Assembly: GCA_943787185.1 (NCBI GenBank)
Contig: CALSLL010000002.1
Coordinates: forward strand, 682,001 to 746,000
Direction of reading: 5' to 3'
Length of the DNA: 64,000 nt
DNA from: UBA10349 sp003485905
Lineage (GTDB): Bacteria; Pseudomonadota; Gammaproteobacteria; Arenicellales; Arenicellaceae
In this document: in pieces, positions 28,168 through 36,991 of the stretch
How the letters are laid out: each line of letters starts with the position of its first letter
Numbering within the stretch: the first letter of the stretch is position 1
Notes under the pieces: model-generated
Seen by the model: the letters and a program-made list of their open reading frames with translations, nothing else
Told to the model about the DNA's origin: nothing
The model's database searches: none
Made by a program: the position numbers and the translations under genes

Positions 28168-31100
28168 ATGAATACTTCCGAAAAACTGGATACCTATCTA
28201 GCTAAGTTTAGATCCCGATTACGTAGGCGTACTTTAGTCGGAGGCCTGGCTATATGGTCTGTTTTTGCATTGGTAGTCTCGGTGGTGCTTGCTTATATAG
28301 CAATTCGCTCAGGCTTTTCGGATGCTGTGGTTTGGCCGGCTCGCGTCGCCTTAGTCGCTTTGCTGGCCTTAGGTGTTTACGCTTTTATTCGACTGCCATT
28401 GCGGTGGTTTTCAGATAGTGCAGATACGGATCTTGAGTCACGCGTGGAAGAGTTTCAAGGCCGGGTATATACCTACGGGACTATACGCTCGGATAATCCA
28501 ATGCGCGCTTTATTAGCTGAAGACGCGTTACAGATAGCTAGAAAGAATCCGGTTGAAGACACTATTCCGAGTAATCAAATTAACATACCGATTGGCGTCA
28601 CTGTGTTGGCGCTGCTTACAGCACTATGGCTACTGTTTGCGGGACCTGGGCTATTTAATTTTAGTTTGCAGCATTTGTTTGCAGGGTGGGCGGTAGACGG
28701 GCTGTTACCACCACAGGTAATTAATGTGACCCCAGGTGATGAGCTATTACGGCGGGGTGGCCGATTAAATATTGAAGCCAGTATTAGTGGATTTAATCCC
28801 GATACGGCGACCTTACACGTTCAAAATGTTGGCGGCGAATGGCAAGAAGTCGCGATGTCCCCAATGCTCGTTTCGAATGGTGATGATGCCGAGGTATCTA
28901 GCGCCTACGATTTTACATTTTATTCTGTGCGCGAGCCGATGAGTTACTACGTATCAGCCCTCGGGGTTAGAAGCCCAGAATACCAAATTGAAGTGGTTGA
29001 TTTACCAGGCATTCAGAACCTTAAGCTAACTTATAACTACCCAGAATGGACTGGCTTAGACCCGGAAGTAAAAGAGCAAGGTGGAGATATACAAGCCATT
29101 CCAGGAACACGAGTGGATCTCGAGGTCGTATTAGATTCGCCAATACCCGGCGGTGAAGTAATTCTGAACGGTGAGCCGCAAGACTTACTGATTGCCGCCT
29201 CTTCAGCATTTACTGATTTTGAAGTTGAGGCTGATGGGAAGTATTACATCGCTGCTTTGCTAGGCGGCGAACAAGTGCGTTTAAGTGATGATTATTTTAT
29301 TACGATAGCTGGAGATAATAAGCCTGAAATTGAGTTTGTTCGTCCGGGGCGTGACTGGCGAGCGAGTAATATCGAAGAGGTGACTATCGAGATAGCAGCC
29401 GAGGATGATTTTCGGCTTGTTGATATGGAGCTTAAGTATTCTGTCAATGGTGGTGAATGGGAGTCGGTTAGCTTGCCGGCTGACCAAAATAAGTTAAATG
29501 TGGAGCATTTGTTTTACCTTGAAGATATGGGGGATTCAACGGAACAGCTGTCGCCAGCGTCAACGACCGCTGCAAGGCCGCCTATCGTTATGCCATTGGA
29601 TGACGGTTTCGTAGATATCGACGGTGCAACTGAATCTGAAGCAGAAGCGGAGATACCGAAAGAAATAGTGACTGGGTTAGTGGCGGGAGATTTGATCTCG
29701 TATTACGCTGTCGTTAAAGATCGATCTCAACAAGTGCAAACCGATATGTTTTTTATCGAGGTGCAACCCTTTGATCGACGTTTTTCTCAATCACAGCAGG
29801 CTGGTGGTGGTATGGGGGCTGGGCAGCAGGGCGCCAGAGATCAGGAGATTTCCCAACGTCAACGAGAAATAATAGTGTCGACTTGGAACCTGCTCCGGGA
29901 ACAAACCGAAGCAGACTCAGCCTTTTCAAATGATCCAGAATCTGAAGGGCGGGTTACGGACAATTCGCTATTGCTTTCTGGTTTGCAGGCATCATTGGCA
30001 GAAGAGGCGCAATCTTTGATCGAAACCGCGACATCGCGTCAATTGACTGCAGACCCGCGGATTAAGACGTATACCGAACATTTAGCGAAAGCAGTAGATG
30101 CCATGACGCCGGCAAGTGAACGGCTTGCAGCAATCGACCTGGAAGACGCGATTCAACCGGAACAAACCGCCTTGCAGCACTTACTTCGTGCAGACGCTGT
30201 GTTTAATGATATCCAGATTAGTATGTCCCAACCCGGTGCTGGTGGCATGGGTGGTGGGCAGGCTGGTGCGGATTTGGCTGAAATGTTTGAGTTAGAAATG
30301 GACCTCGAACAAAACCGTTACGAAACAGGTGAGCGTGCGACACCGCAGGCTGCTAGTGAAGAAACCGAGAACGTGATGGATGAGCTAGCCGAGTTAGCAC
30401 GTCGACAGGAGCGATTGGCTGAGAATCTTGGGAACACTTCAACCCCAATGGAAGAACAACGATGGCAACAGGAACTGCTGCGTAGGGAAACCGAGGAATT
30501 ACGCGAACGATTGGCGGAAATGGCAGAACAGCCTTCAAACGGTCAACAGGGGCAGCAAGGTCAACCGGGGCAGCAAGGTCAACCGGGTCAAGCTGGGCAG
30601 CAGGGCCAGTCGGGGCAACCAGGCCAAAGTGGTCAATCTGGTAGTCCGTCGGAACTAGCAAGTGCGGAAGGTGGTCAGCCTAATACTCCTCAGCAGGACG
30701 AGTTAAACCGTCGACTTGAAAGTGCCCTTGAAGCAATGGATCGGGTTAGTCAGGCAATGCAGGAAGGTGATACGACTGATTTGGCACGAGCAGCCGCTGA
30801 AGCGCAGCGTCAGTTGGAAGGTGCAGGTGAAAGAATGGAGCAAGGTCAAGATGAGGCAATCGCTCAAGGGTTTGATGATATGGCCCGCGATGCAGCTGAA
30901 TTGTACGCAGACCAGCGTGCGCTTGAAGAAGATTTGATGGATGGTATTCGTACAGCAGTTGCCGAAATGCCCGCAGGTTCAGATCGAATTTCTGATCCAT
31001 TTACGTATGAGGAGCACACCGAATTTGGCTCGATCAAGCGAGATATGCTTAGTCGTTTGCAGTCCTTAAATGAAGAGATGCAAAAAGCAGCTGGTCAGGT

Positions 31101-32007
31101 TAAACGTGAGTCGCCCGGTGTCGCGAGAGCATTGGATGCAGCTGGTCAAGCGTTAAGAGATTCTGAGATCACCAGTCAATTAGATCGTGCTGCTTCTTAT
31201 ATGAATCAGGGAGCGACATTGTATATAGCCAACAGTGAAAGTACGGTGACCAGCAGCTTACGTGATTTAAGAGAACGGCTGGATTTGGCCCGACAAATGT
31301 ACAACCAGGCTGACGGTGAAGTAGACCAGTTTGATCAGACTTTAGCGGACTTACGCTCCAGCCGTGAAGAAATTCGTGAACTGGTTGAGGGTGTTCAACA
31401 GGGTGCTAACGCAGGCCCGGCAAATTCTGAGGCTGGTGAACCTGCAAACTCGAACGAGCAAACGGCAGGGGAAGCAAGTGAAGGTGAGTTAGCTAGCAGT
31501 GGCCAACAATCAGCAGCATCCGGGCAGACGGCAGATCAGGGGTCGGCACAAGCGCCTGGGGAGCCTACAGGTGCTGAGCAGGGCGGGGGACAAGGTGCTA
31601 TGCCTCGAGGAGGCTTTTGGGCTGATGCTAATCGCTTTGACCGGGAGTCGGCAGAGGCTGCTAATCGAGAGTTGGGTCAGTTGGCTGGCGGCATCGGAGG
31701 TATGATTGGTGGATTACGTGATCGTGGTGTATCTGAGGATGACGTAGGGGAAATACAGGATTTGGTTCGACAACTTCAAAATGATGCGGTTTTAGGTGAT
31801 CAGAATTCGATAGTGGAGCTTAGTAGGACGCTGGCCTTACTAGAGCAGTTAGAACAAAAGATAGCGCAAGGGCTTGATACGCAGCAAGTTCTCACACGGA
31901 ACGAGAGAGTTCAGGAAATCCCAGCTGAATATAAAGATGCAGTTGCTGATTATTATCGCCTGTTAAGTGCAGGAAACGATGCTGCTGAGTCCGGCTTGCA
32001 GCAGTAG
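28168..32007 (+). CDS. DUF4175 family giant membrane protein
   Basis: A 1279-aa protein, the largest in the window. Two or three membrane segments lie in the first 170 residues. A beta-rich, immunoglobulin-like extracytoplasmic part follows (about 190-540). The second half is long, polar and helical (many Q, E and A), consistent with coiled coil. It includes a low-complexity block with G-x-Q triplets (30538-30645) and a second Gly/Gln/Ala/Ser-rich linker at about residues 1090-1140. DUF4175 proteins travel with MoxR, DUF58, BatA-like and DUF4159 genes, and this one fits that set. The function is unknown; a stalk or scaffold spanning the periplasm is a fair inference. Confidence 0.88.
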   Translation: MNTSEKLDTYLAKFRSRLRRRTLVGGLAIWSVFALVVSVVLAYIAIRSGFSDAVVWPARVALVALLALGVYAFIRLPLRWFSDSADTDLESRVEEFQGRVYTYGTIRSDNPMRALLAEDALQIARKNPVEDTIPSNQINIPIGVTVLALLTALWLLFAGPGLFNFSLQHLFAGWAVDGLLPPQVINVTPGDELLRRGGRLNIEASISGFNPDTATLHVQNVGGEWQEVAMSPMLVSNGDDAEVSSAYDFTFYSVREPMSYYVSALGVRSPEYQIEVVDLPGIQNLKLTYNYPEWTGLDPEVKEQGGDIQAIPGTRVDLEVVLDSPIPGGEVILNGEPQDLLIAASSAFTDFEVEADGKYYIAALLGGEQVRLSDDYFITIAGDNKPEIEFVRPGRDWRASNIEEVTIEIAAEDDFRLVDMELKYSVNGGEWESVSLPADQNKLNVEHLFYLEDMGDSTEQLSPASTTAARPPIVMPLDDGFVDIDGATESEAEAEIPKEIVTGLVAGDLISYYAVVKDRSQQVQTDMFFIEVQPFDRRFSQSQQAGGGMGAGQQGARDQEISQRQREIIVSTWNLLREQTEADSAFSNDPESEGRVTDNSLLLSGLQASLAEEAQSLIETATSRQLTADPRIKTYTEHLAKAVDAMTPASERLAAIDLEDAIQPEQTALQHLLRADAVFNDIQISMSQPGAGGMGGGQAGADLAEMFELEMDLEQNRYETGERATPQAASEETENVMDELAELARRQERLAENLGNTSTPMEEQRWQQELLRRETEELRERLAEMAEQPSNGQQGQQGQPGQQGQPGQAGQQGQSGQPGQSGQSGSPSELASAEGGQPNTPQQDELNRRLESALEAMDRVSQAMQEGDTTDLARAAAEAQRQLEGAGERMEQGQDEAIAQGFDDMARDAAELYADQRALEEDLMDGIRTAVAEMPAGSDRISDPFTYEEHTEFGSIKRDMLSRLQSLNEEMQKAAGQVKRESPGVARALDAAGQALRDSEITSQLDRAASYMNQGATLYIANSESTVTSSLRDLRERLDLARQMYNQADGEVDQFDQTLADLRSSREEIRELVEGVQQGANAGPANSEAGEPANSNEQTAGEASEGELASSGQQSAASGQTADQGSAQAPGEPTGAEQGGGQGAMPRGGFWADANRFDRESAEAANRELGQLAGGIGGMIGGLRDRGVSEDDVGEIQDLVRQLQNDAVLGDQNSIVELSRTLALLEQLEQKIAQGLDTQQVLTRNERVQEIPAEYKDAVADYYRLLSAGNDAAESGLQQ
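30538..30645 (+). repeat. Collagen-like G-x-Q coding repeat inside the DUF4175 gene
   Basis: Degenerate 9-base units such as CAAGGTCAACCGGGGCAG code for Gly-Gln/Ser-Gln and Gly-Pro/Gln-Gly triplets. The low complexity makes replication slippage likely, so length may vary between strains. Confidence 0.7.
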
Positions 32008-32029
32008 TGGCGAACTCGGTGTAACAAGT

Positions 32030-32773
32030 ATGCGTAAGACAGTAATCTGGTTCGCAGTGTCATGCACCGTATTGGCTTCAATGACGGTAATGGCTCAGCG
32101 TTTTGGTAGAGGGGGGCGTTGGAATACCGAGCAGAATAATCCACCAAGTACGGAAATTGTCGTAGCACGTTGGAAGTTCGGGAATAACGGTTGGGTAGGA
32201 GGCTATGGTTGGGCTCATAATTACCCAAGCTCTGATCAAAATTTGAATCAATTTATTCAGGAGGCTACGGGTATTGATATAGACCGGATGTCGTATTTGT
32301 GGATTGAGCTTGGTGACGAGAATGTATTCGACTACCCCTTTGCGTATGTATCCGAACCCGGCGAAATGGAACTCTCAGAGCAAGAGGTGGAAAACCTTAG
32401 AGAGTATGTTAATCGCGGCGGGTTCGTTTTACTAGATGACTTTGATGGCCCTCAACAGCTCGCAAATATGCAAGGTCAGGTACAGCGCGCGTTTCCAAAT
32501 AAAAGCTGGGTTGCTCTTGATATTGGTCATCCCATTTTTAGAGCTCAGTACGAACTCGATGATCTACATGCTATGGACGATTATGTGTCTGGTGGGTATA
32601 CAACGTACTACGCACTATTTAACGATGCTGGCGATGTAGTTATGGTGGCTGGACATAATAATGATCTGGCTAATTTTTGGGACTGGTTCGATCTTCCTGG
32701 CACTCCAATAGGCCCAGCGACGGATGCATTTCGTTTAGGCGTTAACTACATGGTTTACGCACTTACCCACTAG
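32030..32773 (+). CDS. DUF4159 secreted protein
   Basis: A 247-aa protein with signal peptide (about 1-22) from ATG 32030. The mature part starts with Arg/Gly-rich residues (Q-R-F-G-R-G-G-R-W), then the DUF4159 core: V-A-R-W-K-F at about 45-50, a strand ending Y-L-W-I-E, then L-R-E-Y-V-N-R-G-G-F-V-L-L-D-D-F-D and G-H-P-I-F. The fold is amidotransferase-like but without an obvious catalytic cysteine. It closes the MoxR cluster 22 bases after the DUF4175 gene. DUF4159 and DUF4175 are regular neighbours in other proteobacteria, so a shared envelope role is likely. Confidence 0.88.
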   Translation: MRKTVIWFAVSCTVLASMTVMAQRFGRGGRWNTEQNNPPSTEIVVARWKFGNNGWVGGYGWAHNYPSSDQNLNQFIQEATGIDIDRMSYLWIELGDENVFDYPFAYVSEPGEMELSEQEVENLREYVNRGGFVLLDDFDGPQQLANMQGQVQRAFPNKSWVALDIGHPIFRAQYELDDLHAMDDYVSGGYTTYYALFNDAGDVVMVAGHNNDLANFWDWFDLPGTPIGPATDAFRLGVNYMVYALTH

Positions 32774-32943
32774 GTGCGTAAAATTGTCGGCTAAACTCAA
32801 TTTATCTACATTCCGACTTTAATTTGCCTTCGGGCATAGGTAAGATACGCCTCCAAAATCACGCATCTTTGTAGTTACCGATTAGCTACTGAGTCGCGTA
32901 ACTATCTGACGAAAATTCCTGCCAATTAGCAAGGGTCCTCCCT

Positions 32944-34107
32944 ATGAATGTACATGAGTATCAGGGTAAAGAAATCCTGAGGAAATACGGCGTAGCGACG
33001 CCCCGCGGCGTTGCTTGTTTTAGTGTTGATGAAGCGGTTAAAGCGGCTGAACAACTTGGCGGTCAAGTCTGGGTCGTAAAAGCCCAAATCCACGCGGGTG
33101 GCCGGGGTAAAGGTGGCGGTGTAAAAGTCGCTACCAGTATTGAGCAAGTTCGTGAATATGCAGATGCCATTTTGGGTATGACTTTGGTTACCCACCAGAC
33201 TGGCCCGGAAGGGAAGTTGGTGCAGCGGCTCTATATTGAAGAAGGTGCCGATATTAAAGAGGAGTTGTATGTTGGCATGGTTGTCGATCGTGTGACTCAG
33301 AAGGTTGTTTTGATGGCTAGTTCGGAAGGCGGAATGGAAATCGAGCAGGTTGCCTCAGAAACACCTGAGAAAATATTTAAAGTCACTATTGATCCAGTCG
33401 ATGGTCTGCAAGACTCAGATGCAAGAGACGTAGCAGCAAAGATTGGTATCCCTGAGGTTGGCCTAGATCAAGCTGTTTCCTTTTTACAGGGTTTGTATCA
33501 GGCATTCTGGGACACGGATTGTTCGTTAGCAGAAATTAACCCATTAATTGTTACTGGTGACGATCAAGTCTTGGCACTGGATGCTAAATTGAATTTTGAT
33601 TCAAATGCGTTATTTCGGCAGCCAGAGATTCTGGAGTATCGAGACCTGGATGAGGAAGACCCTGCAGAAATCGCAGCTTCTAATTGGGATTTAAGCTACA
33701 TATCTCTCGACGGCAACATTGGCTGTTTGGTTAATGGTGCAGGTTTGGCCATGGCCACAATGGATATCATTAAGTTGTATGGTGGTGAACCCGCCAACTT
33801 TTTGGATGTTGGTGGTGGTGCGAAAACCGAGCAAGTTACCGAAGCATTTAAAATAATGCTGGATAACCCAAAAGTTGAAGGCATTTTGGTAAATATTTTC
33901 GGCGGGATTATGCGTTGTGACGTAATAGCCGAAGGTTTGGTCGCTGCCGCTAAAGAAGTAAATTTGTCTGTACCGTTAGTGGTGCGACTTGAAGGCACGA
34001 ACGTAGAAAGAGGGCGCGAAATTTTAGCAACGTCCGGAATTGATCTGGTCACCGCGGGAAGTATGGCGGATGCGGCCGAAAAAATAGTCGCTGCGACAAA
34101 AGTTTGA
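32944..34107 (+). CDS. sucC: Succinyl-CoA ligase beta subunit
   Basis: Part of the TCA cycle: converts succinyl-CoA to succinate with formation of ATP/GTP. The 387-aa length matches the family (388 in E. coli). The N-terminus M-N-V-H-E-Y-Q-G-K is the signature. The ATP-grasp fold has V-K-A-Q-I-H-A-G-G-R-G-K-G-G-G-V, and the C-terminal domain has the glycine-rich G-G-G-A and N-I-F-G-G-I-M-R-C-D loop. sucD follows after 19 bases. The usual sucAB upstream genes are not here; the upstream neighbour is the MoxR cluster. Confidence 0.98.
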   Translation: MNVHEYQGKEILRKYGVATPRGVACFSVDEAVKAAEQLGGQVWVVKAQIHAGGRGKGGGVKVATSIEQVREYADAILGMTLVTHQTGPEGKLVQRLYIEEGADIKEELYVGMVVDRVTQKVVLMASSEGGMEIEQVASETPEKIFKVTIDPVDGLQDSDARDVAAKIGIPEVGLDQAVSFLQGLYQAFWDTDCSLAEINPLIVTGDDQVLALDAKLNFDSNALFRQPEILEYRDLDEEDPAEIAASNWDLSYISLDGNIGCLVNGAGLAMATMDIIKLYGGEPANFLDVGGGAKTEQVTEAFKIMLDNPKVEGILVNIFGGIMRCDVIAEGLVAAAKEVNLSVPLVVRLEGTNVERGREILATSGIDLVTAGSMADAAEKIVAATKV

Positions 34108-34126
34108 GAGGCCAGAGGAATTAACC

Positions 34127-35011
34127 ATGTCTATTTTAATAAATAAAGATTCGCGGGTAATTACCCAGGGTATTACTGGTAACACTGGTACTTTCCACAC
34201 TACGCAATGTTTGGATTATGCATATGGCAAAGACTGTTTTGTAGCGGGCGTGACACCCGGTAAGGCAGGGCAGAATGTTGAAGGTGTCCCAGTATTTGAT
34301 ACGGTCGCTGAAGCCAAAAGCGAAACCGGCGCAAATGTTTCGGTTATCTATGTGCCTCCAAGGTTTGCTGCTGCCGCGATCGACGAGGCGGTTGATGCTG
34401 AAATCGATGTGGTGATTTGTATTACCGAAGGCATTCCGGTGCGAGATATGATTAAAACTCGCGACCGTATGAACAAACTGAACAGCAATACCAAGTTGAT
34501 CGGTCCAAATTGCCCTGGAGTGATTACACCAGACGAAATTAAAATTGGCATCATGCCTGGTTATATTCATAAAAAAGGCCCAATTGGAGTGATATCCCGA
34601 TCAGGTACTCTTACCTATGAGGTCGTGCATCAATTAACGGTATTGGGCCTTGGTCAATCATCTTGTATTGGAATAGGTGGCGATCCGGTGAATGGCGCCA
34701 AGCACCTGGATGTTATGCGTTGGTTTAATGACGATCCGGATACTGAAGCCGTAATCATGTGCGGTGAGATAGGTGGTAGTGATGAAGAAGATTGTGCCGC
34801 TTGGATTAAAGATAATATGAGCAAGCCAGTGGCTGCATTTATCGCCGGAGTAACGGCACCTCCAGGGAAACGCATGGGGCACGCTGGTGCGATTATATCT
34901 GGTGGCACGGGTACCGCAGAAGCCAAAATTAAAGCTTTAGAAGATGCTGGCGTTCATGTAACACGCAGCCCTTCTGAAATGGGTTCCACGATGAAGAAAG
35001 CGTTGGCCTAG
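34127..35011 (+). CDS. sucD: Succinyl-CoA ligase alpha subunit
   Basis: A 294-aa CoA-binding partner of SucC. The N-terminal Rossmann part begins with Q-G-I-T-G-N-T-G-T-F-H. The CoA/ligase part has G-P-N-C-P-G and the phosphohistidine loop G-H-A-G-A-I-I-S-G-G-T-G-T-A, where the histidine carries the phosphate in catalysis. It forms a two-gene operon with sucC. The 84 bases to the lasso precursor contain no convincing terminator. Confidence 0.98.
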   Translation: MSILINKDSRVITQGITGNTGTFHTTQCLDYAYGKDCFVAGVTPGKAGQNVEGVPVFDTVAEAKSETGANVSVIYVPPRFAAAAIDEAVDAEIDVVICITEGIPVRDMIKTRDRMNKLNSNTKLIGPNCPGVITPDEIKIGIMPGYIHKKGPIGVISRSGTLTYEVVHQLTVLGLGQSSCIGIGGDPVNGAKHLDVMRWFNDDPDTEAVIMCGEIGGSDEEDCAAWIKDNMSKPVAAFIAGVTAPPGKRMGHAGAIISGGTGTAEAKIKALEDAGVHVTRSPSEMGSTMKKALA

Positions 35012-35095
35012 AGGGATAACTTGCTTATTGTCGAATTTGGATTAACCTAGGGCTTGTGTTGTAATAGTGGGACTTAATTTTGGGATTTGAAGATC

Positions 35096-35278
35096 ATGAC
35101 CAAAGAATTAAATGTTATTGAAACATCGTTCGAAACACAGGTAGATGTTCCAGACGGCACGGAACTGAGGCAGTACGTCGCTCCAAAATTGGCGAAGTAT
35201 GGCGATGTGCGTGATGTCACTATGGGCGGCACGTTAGGGACTCTCGATACAGGCAATCCCGGTGTGGAACGACCGTAA
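35096..35278 (+). CDS. Lasso peptide precursor
   Basis: A 60-aa RiPP precursor starting at ATG 35096 (GGGA 10 bases upstream; a TTG at 35087 is in frame but too close to that site). The leader holds the lasso motif Y-x-x-P-x-L-x-x-x-G-x-x-x-x-x-T: Y27, P30, L32, G36, T42. T42 is the usual residue at position -2. Cleavage after M43 leaves a 17-residue core that starts with G1 and carries D8 (residue 51). That allows an isopeptide ring of eight residues and a nine-residue tail ending R-P. The only other acidic core residue, E15, is too far. Leader recognition would be by the PqqD-like protein at 38965 and ring closure by the cyclase that follows. Confidence 0.9.
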   Translation: MTKELNVIETSFETQVDVPDGTELRQYVAPKLAKYGDVRDVTMGGTLGTLDTGNPGVERP

Positions 35279-35323
35279 TCGGTAAGGGATCATTGCGAAT
35301 TTCGAGTACAGGATTCGCTTGGG

Positions 35324-36991
35324 GTGACAGGGCGTATTTTTCACTTTACTGGTGCAAACTATAATCTGTCTGCAGAGGGTTCTTGCAGCGGACAATTTGA
35401 TTTCGGTAACAGCAAGCTTTGGGTTATTGCGCATGGTGCTGATACCGATCGAAAATATATAGCAAAACGCGTCTCTCATCGATTTCAAGACAACGGCTTA
35501 GCTGGCCTGAGAGAGAGTGGCGATGGATTTGTTGCGCTTATCTATAATCGTGATTCAGGCGCTTTAATCTGCTACCGAAGCCTAATACACTCACCTGCTT
35601 TTTATTGGCGCCAATCGTTGGACGGTATTAGTCTGAGCGAGAATATTATAGATTGCGCGCCGTCTGTTAAAAAGCCTTTGAATATTGATCGTTCAGCGGT
35701 GGCTTACCTATTTACTCACCTTGCACCGCCAGCAAGAGGGTATTTTTTAGATATAAGTCTTATTCCTGCAGGAACTGAAGTCCGCTGGACAGGTTCAGAA
35801 TACCAAACAAAGATGGAATACCCTCGTTGGTTAGCAACGACGACAACAGATGTTTTTATGGATGAAAAAGCAGCTGTAGAGGAGTGGAAACATGCCTTTC
35901 TCAGTATGGGCGAAAGATATAGGGCGGGTAGTTACGGCTTAATGTTGAGTGGCGGTCTAGATTCCGGTGCAATCGCTGGAGTTTTGTCGCGTAATGTTTC
36001 TAAACCACAAATGCACGCAATAAGTTGGTCATTTCCTGGGAAACCGGATATTGACGAGACTGATTATATTCACCTACTCTGCAAACAATTAGGTATTAAA
36101 CATCACTTGTTTAGTGTCGAGGGGGCACTACCGTTCGATGGATTTGATGGTTTGCCTTTTCTTCCTTCGCTACCCAGTTTTAATCCGTTCCGCAATCTAA
36201 TTAATCAAGTCTATCGGCGGGCAGCAGATCGCGGTGTTGATGCCCTTCTCAATGGACACTGTGGTGATTATTTATATTACGCCAAAAGGTGTGAGCTTTA
36301 TGAAAGACTGCGTCGGCGAGACTATATGCGCGTTATTTCAGGCTGTTTACATGAGTTAAAGCATGCACCTTCGCAGTGGAAGCATTCCGCTAGACTTCGA
36401 GAATTGTATCGGCGCTGTGCTGGGTTGGATCCTCGTATGCTTCCCACTCAAGATTGGGCAACCGAGTCCATTTGTGATGAATTACCTGATAAAAATTATG
36501 GAGGCTACAATCACGGTAGGCGCGATCAAATGCAGATGTTGATTGGTAGTACCAAAATGGACGAAATATCAGCAGAGGCTCAATACTCTGAAATGTTTGG
36601 GGTCCAGCGGGTACATCCATTAGCTGACAAAGAGTTAATTAGCCTAGCGTTACGAACACCAGCATTTTTTTTAAACAAAGGTAAATGCAGTAAATGGATC
36701 GCCCGACAAGCTCTCAAAGGTATAGTTCCTAATGAAACCTTGGTGCGACCGAGAGTTGGACTTTTAGGGGATTACGCTCAGGCGGGTTGGCTTAAGAATA
36801 GAGAGAATGTACTTGAGTATTTGTTTCGAGAGGATCGTTGGTGGTCAGAATTTGTCAGTGAAAAATGGCTAATCAGAGCTAGTCATCGTCGCTTTGACGG
36901 TGTCGATGGTGTGCTGATAACCATGTGCCTGGGCTTGGAATTGTGGCGCGACGGTTGGGCTAGTAAGGGATATACCTTGGTTTTAGAGTGA
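35324..36991 (+). CDS. Lasso cyclase (asparagine-synthase homologue)
   Basis: A 555-aa ATP-dependent macrolactam synthetase starting at GTG 35324. It adenylates the side-chain carboxylate of the core D8 and joins it to the G1 amine. The N-terminal region has a glutaminase-like fold without the catalytic cysteine at position 2, as in lasso cyclases rather than true AsnB. The synthetase domain has the pyrophosphate loop S-G-G-L-D-S (209-214), then S-W-S-F-P and an N-G-H-C-G-D-Y-L block typical of this group. It lies 45 bases after the precursor. Its stop overlaps the kinase start by one base, so the three genes form an operon. Confidence 0.92.
   Translation: MTGRIFHFTGANYNLSAEGSCSGQFDFGNSKLWVIAHGADTDRKYIAKRVSHRFQDNGLAGLRESGDGFVALIYNRDSGALICYRSLIHSPAFYWRQSLDGISLSENIIDCAPSVKKPLNIDRSAVAYLFTHLAPPARGYFLDISLIPAGTEVRWTGSEYQTKMEYPRWLATTTTDVFMDEKAAVEEWKHAFLSMGERYRAGSYGLMLSGGLDSGAIAGVLSRNVSKPQMHAISWSFPGKPDIDETDYIHLLCKQLGIKHHLFSVEGALPFDGFDGLPFLPSLPSFNPFRNLINQVYRRAADRGVDALLNGHCGDYLYYAKRCELYERLRRRDYMRVISGCLHELKHAPSQWKHSARLRELYRRCAGLDPRMLPTQDWATESICDELPDKNYGGYNHGRRDQMQMLIGSTKMDEISAEAQYSEMFGVQRVHPLADKELISLALRTPAFFLNKGKCSKWIARQALKGIVPNETLVRPRVGLLGDYAQAGWLKNRENVLEYLFREDRWWSEFVSEKWLIRASHRRFDGVDGVLITMCLGLELWRDGWASKGYTLVLE

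Noticed and set aside
30538..30645. Possible CRISPR or satellite array
   Set aside because: The repeat is in frame inside a coding region and encodes Gly/Gln triplets; no spacers.
35228..35275. Alternative lasso ring starting at the second glycine (seven residues)
   Set aside because: The leader threonine would then be at -3, against the strong -2 rule; kept only as a minor option.
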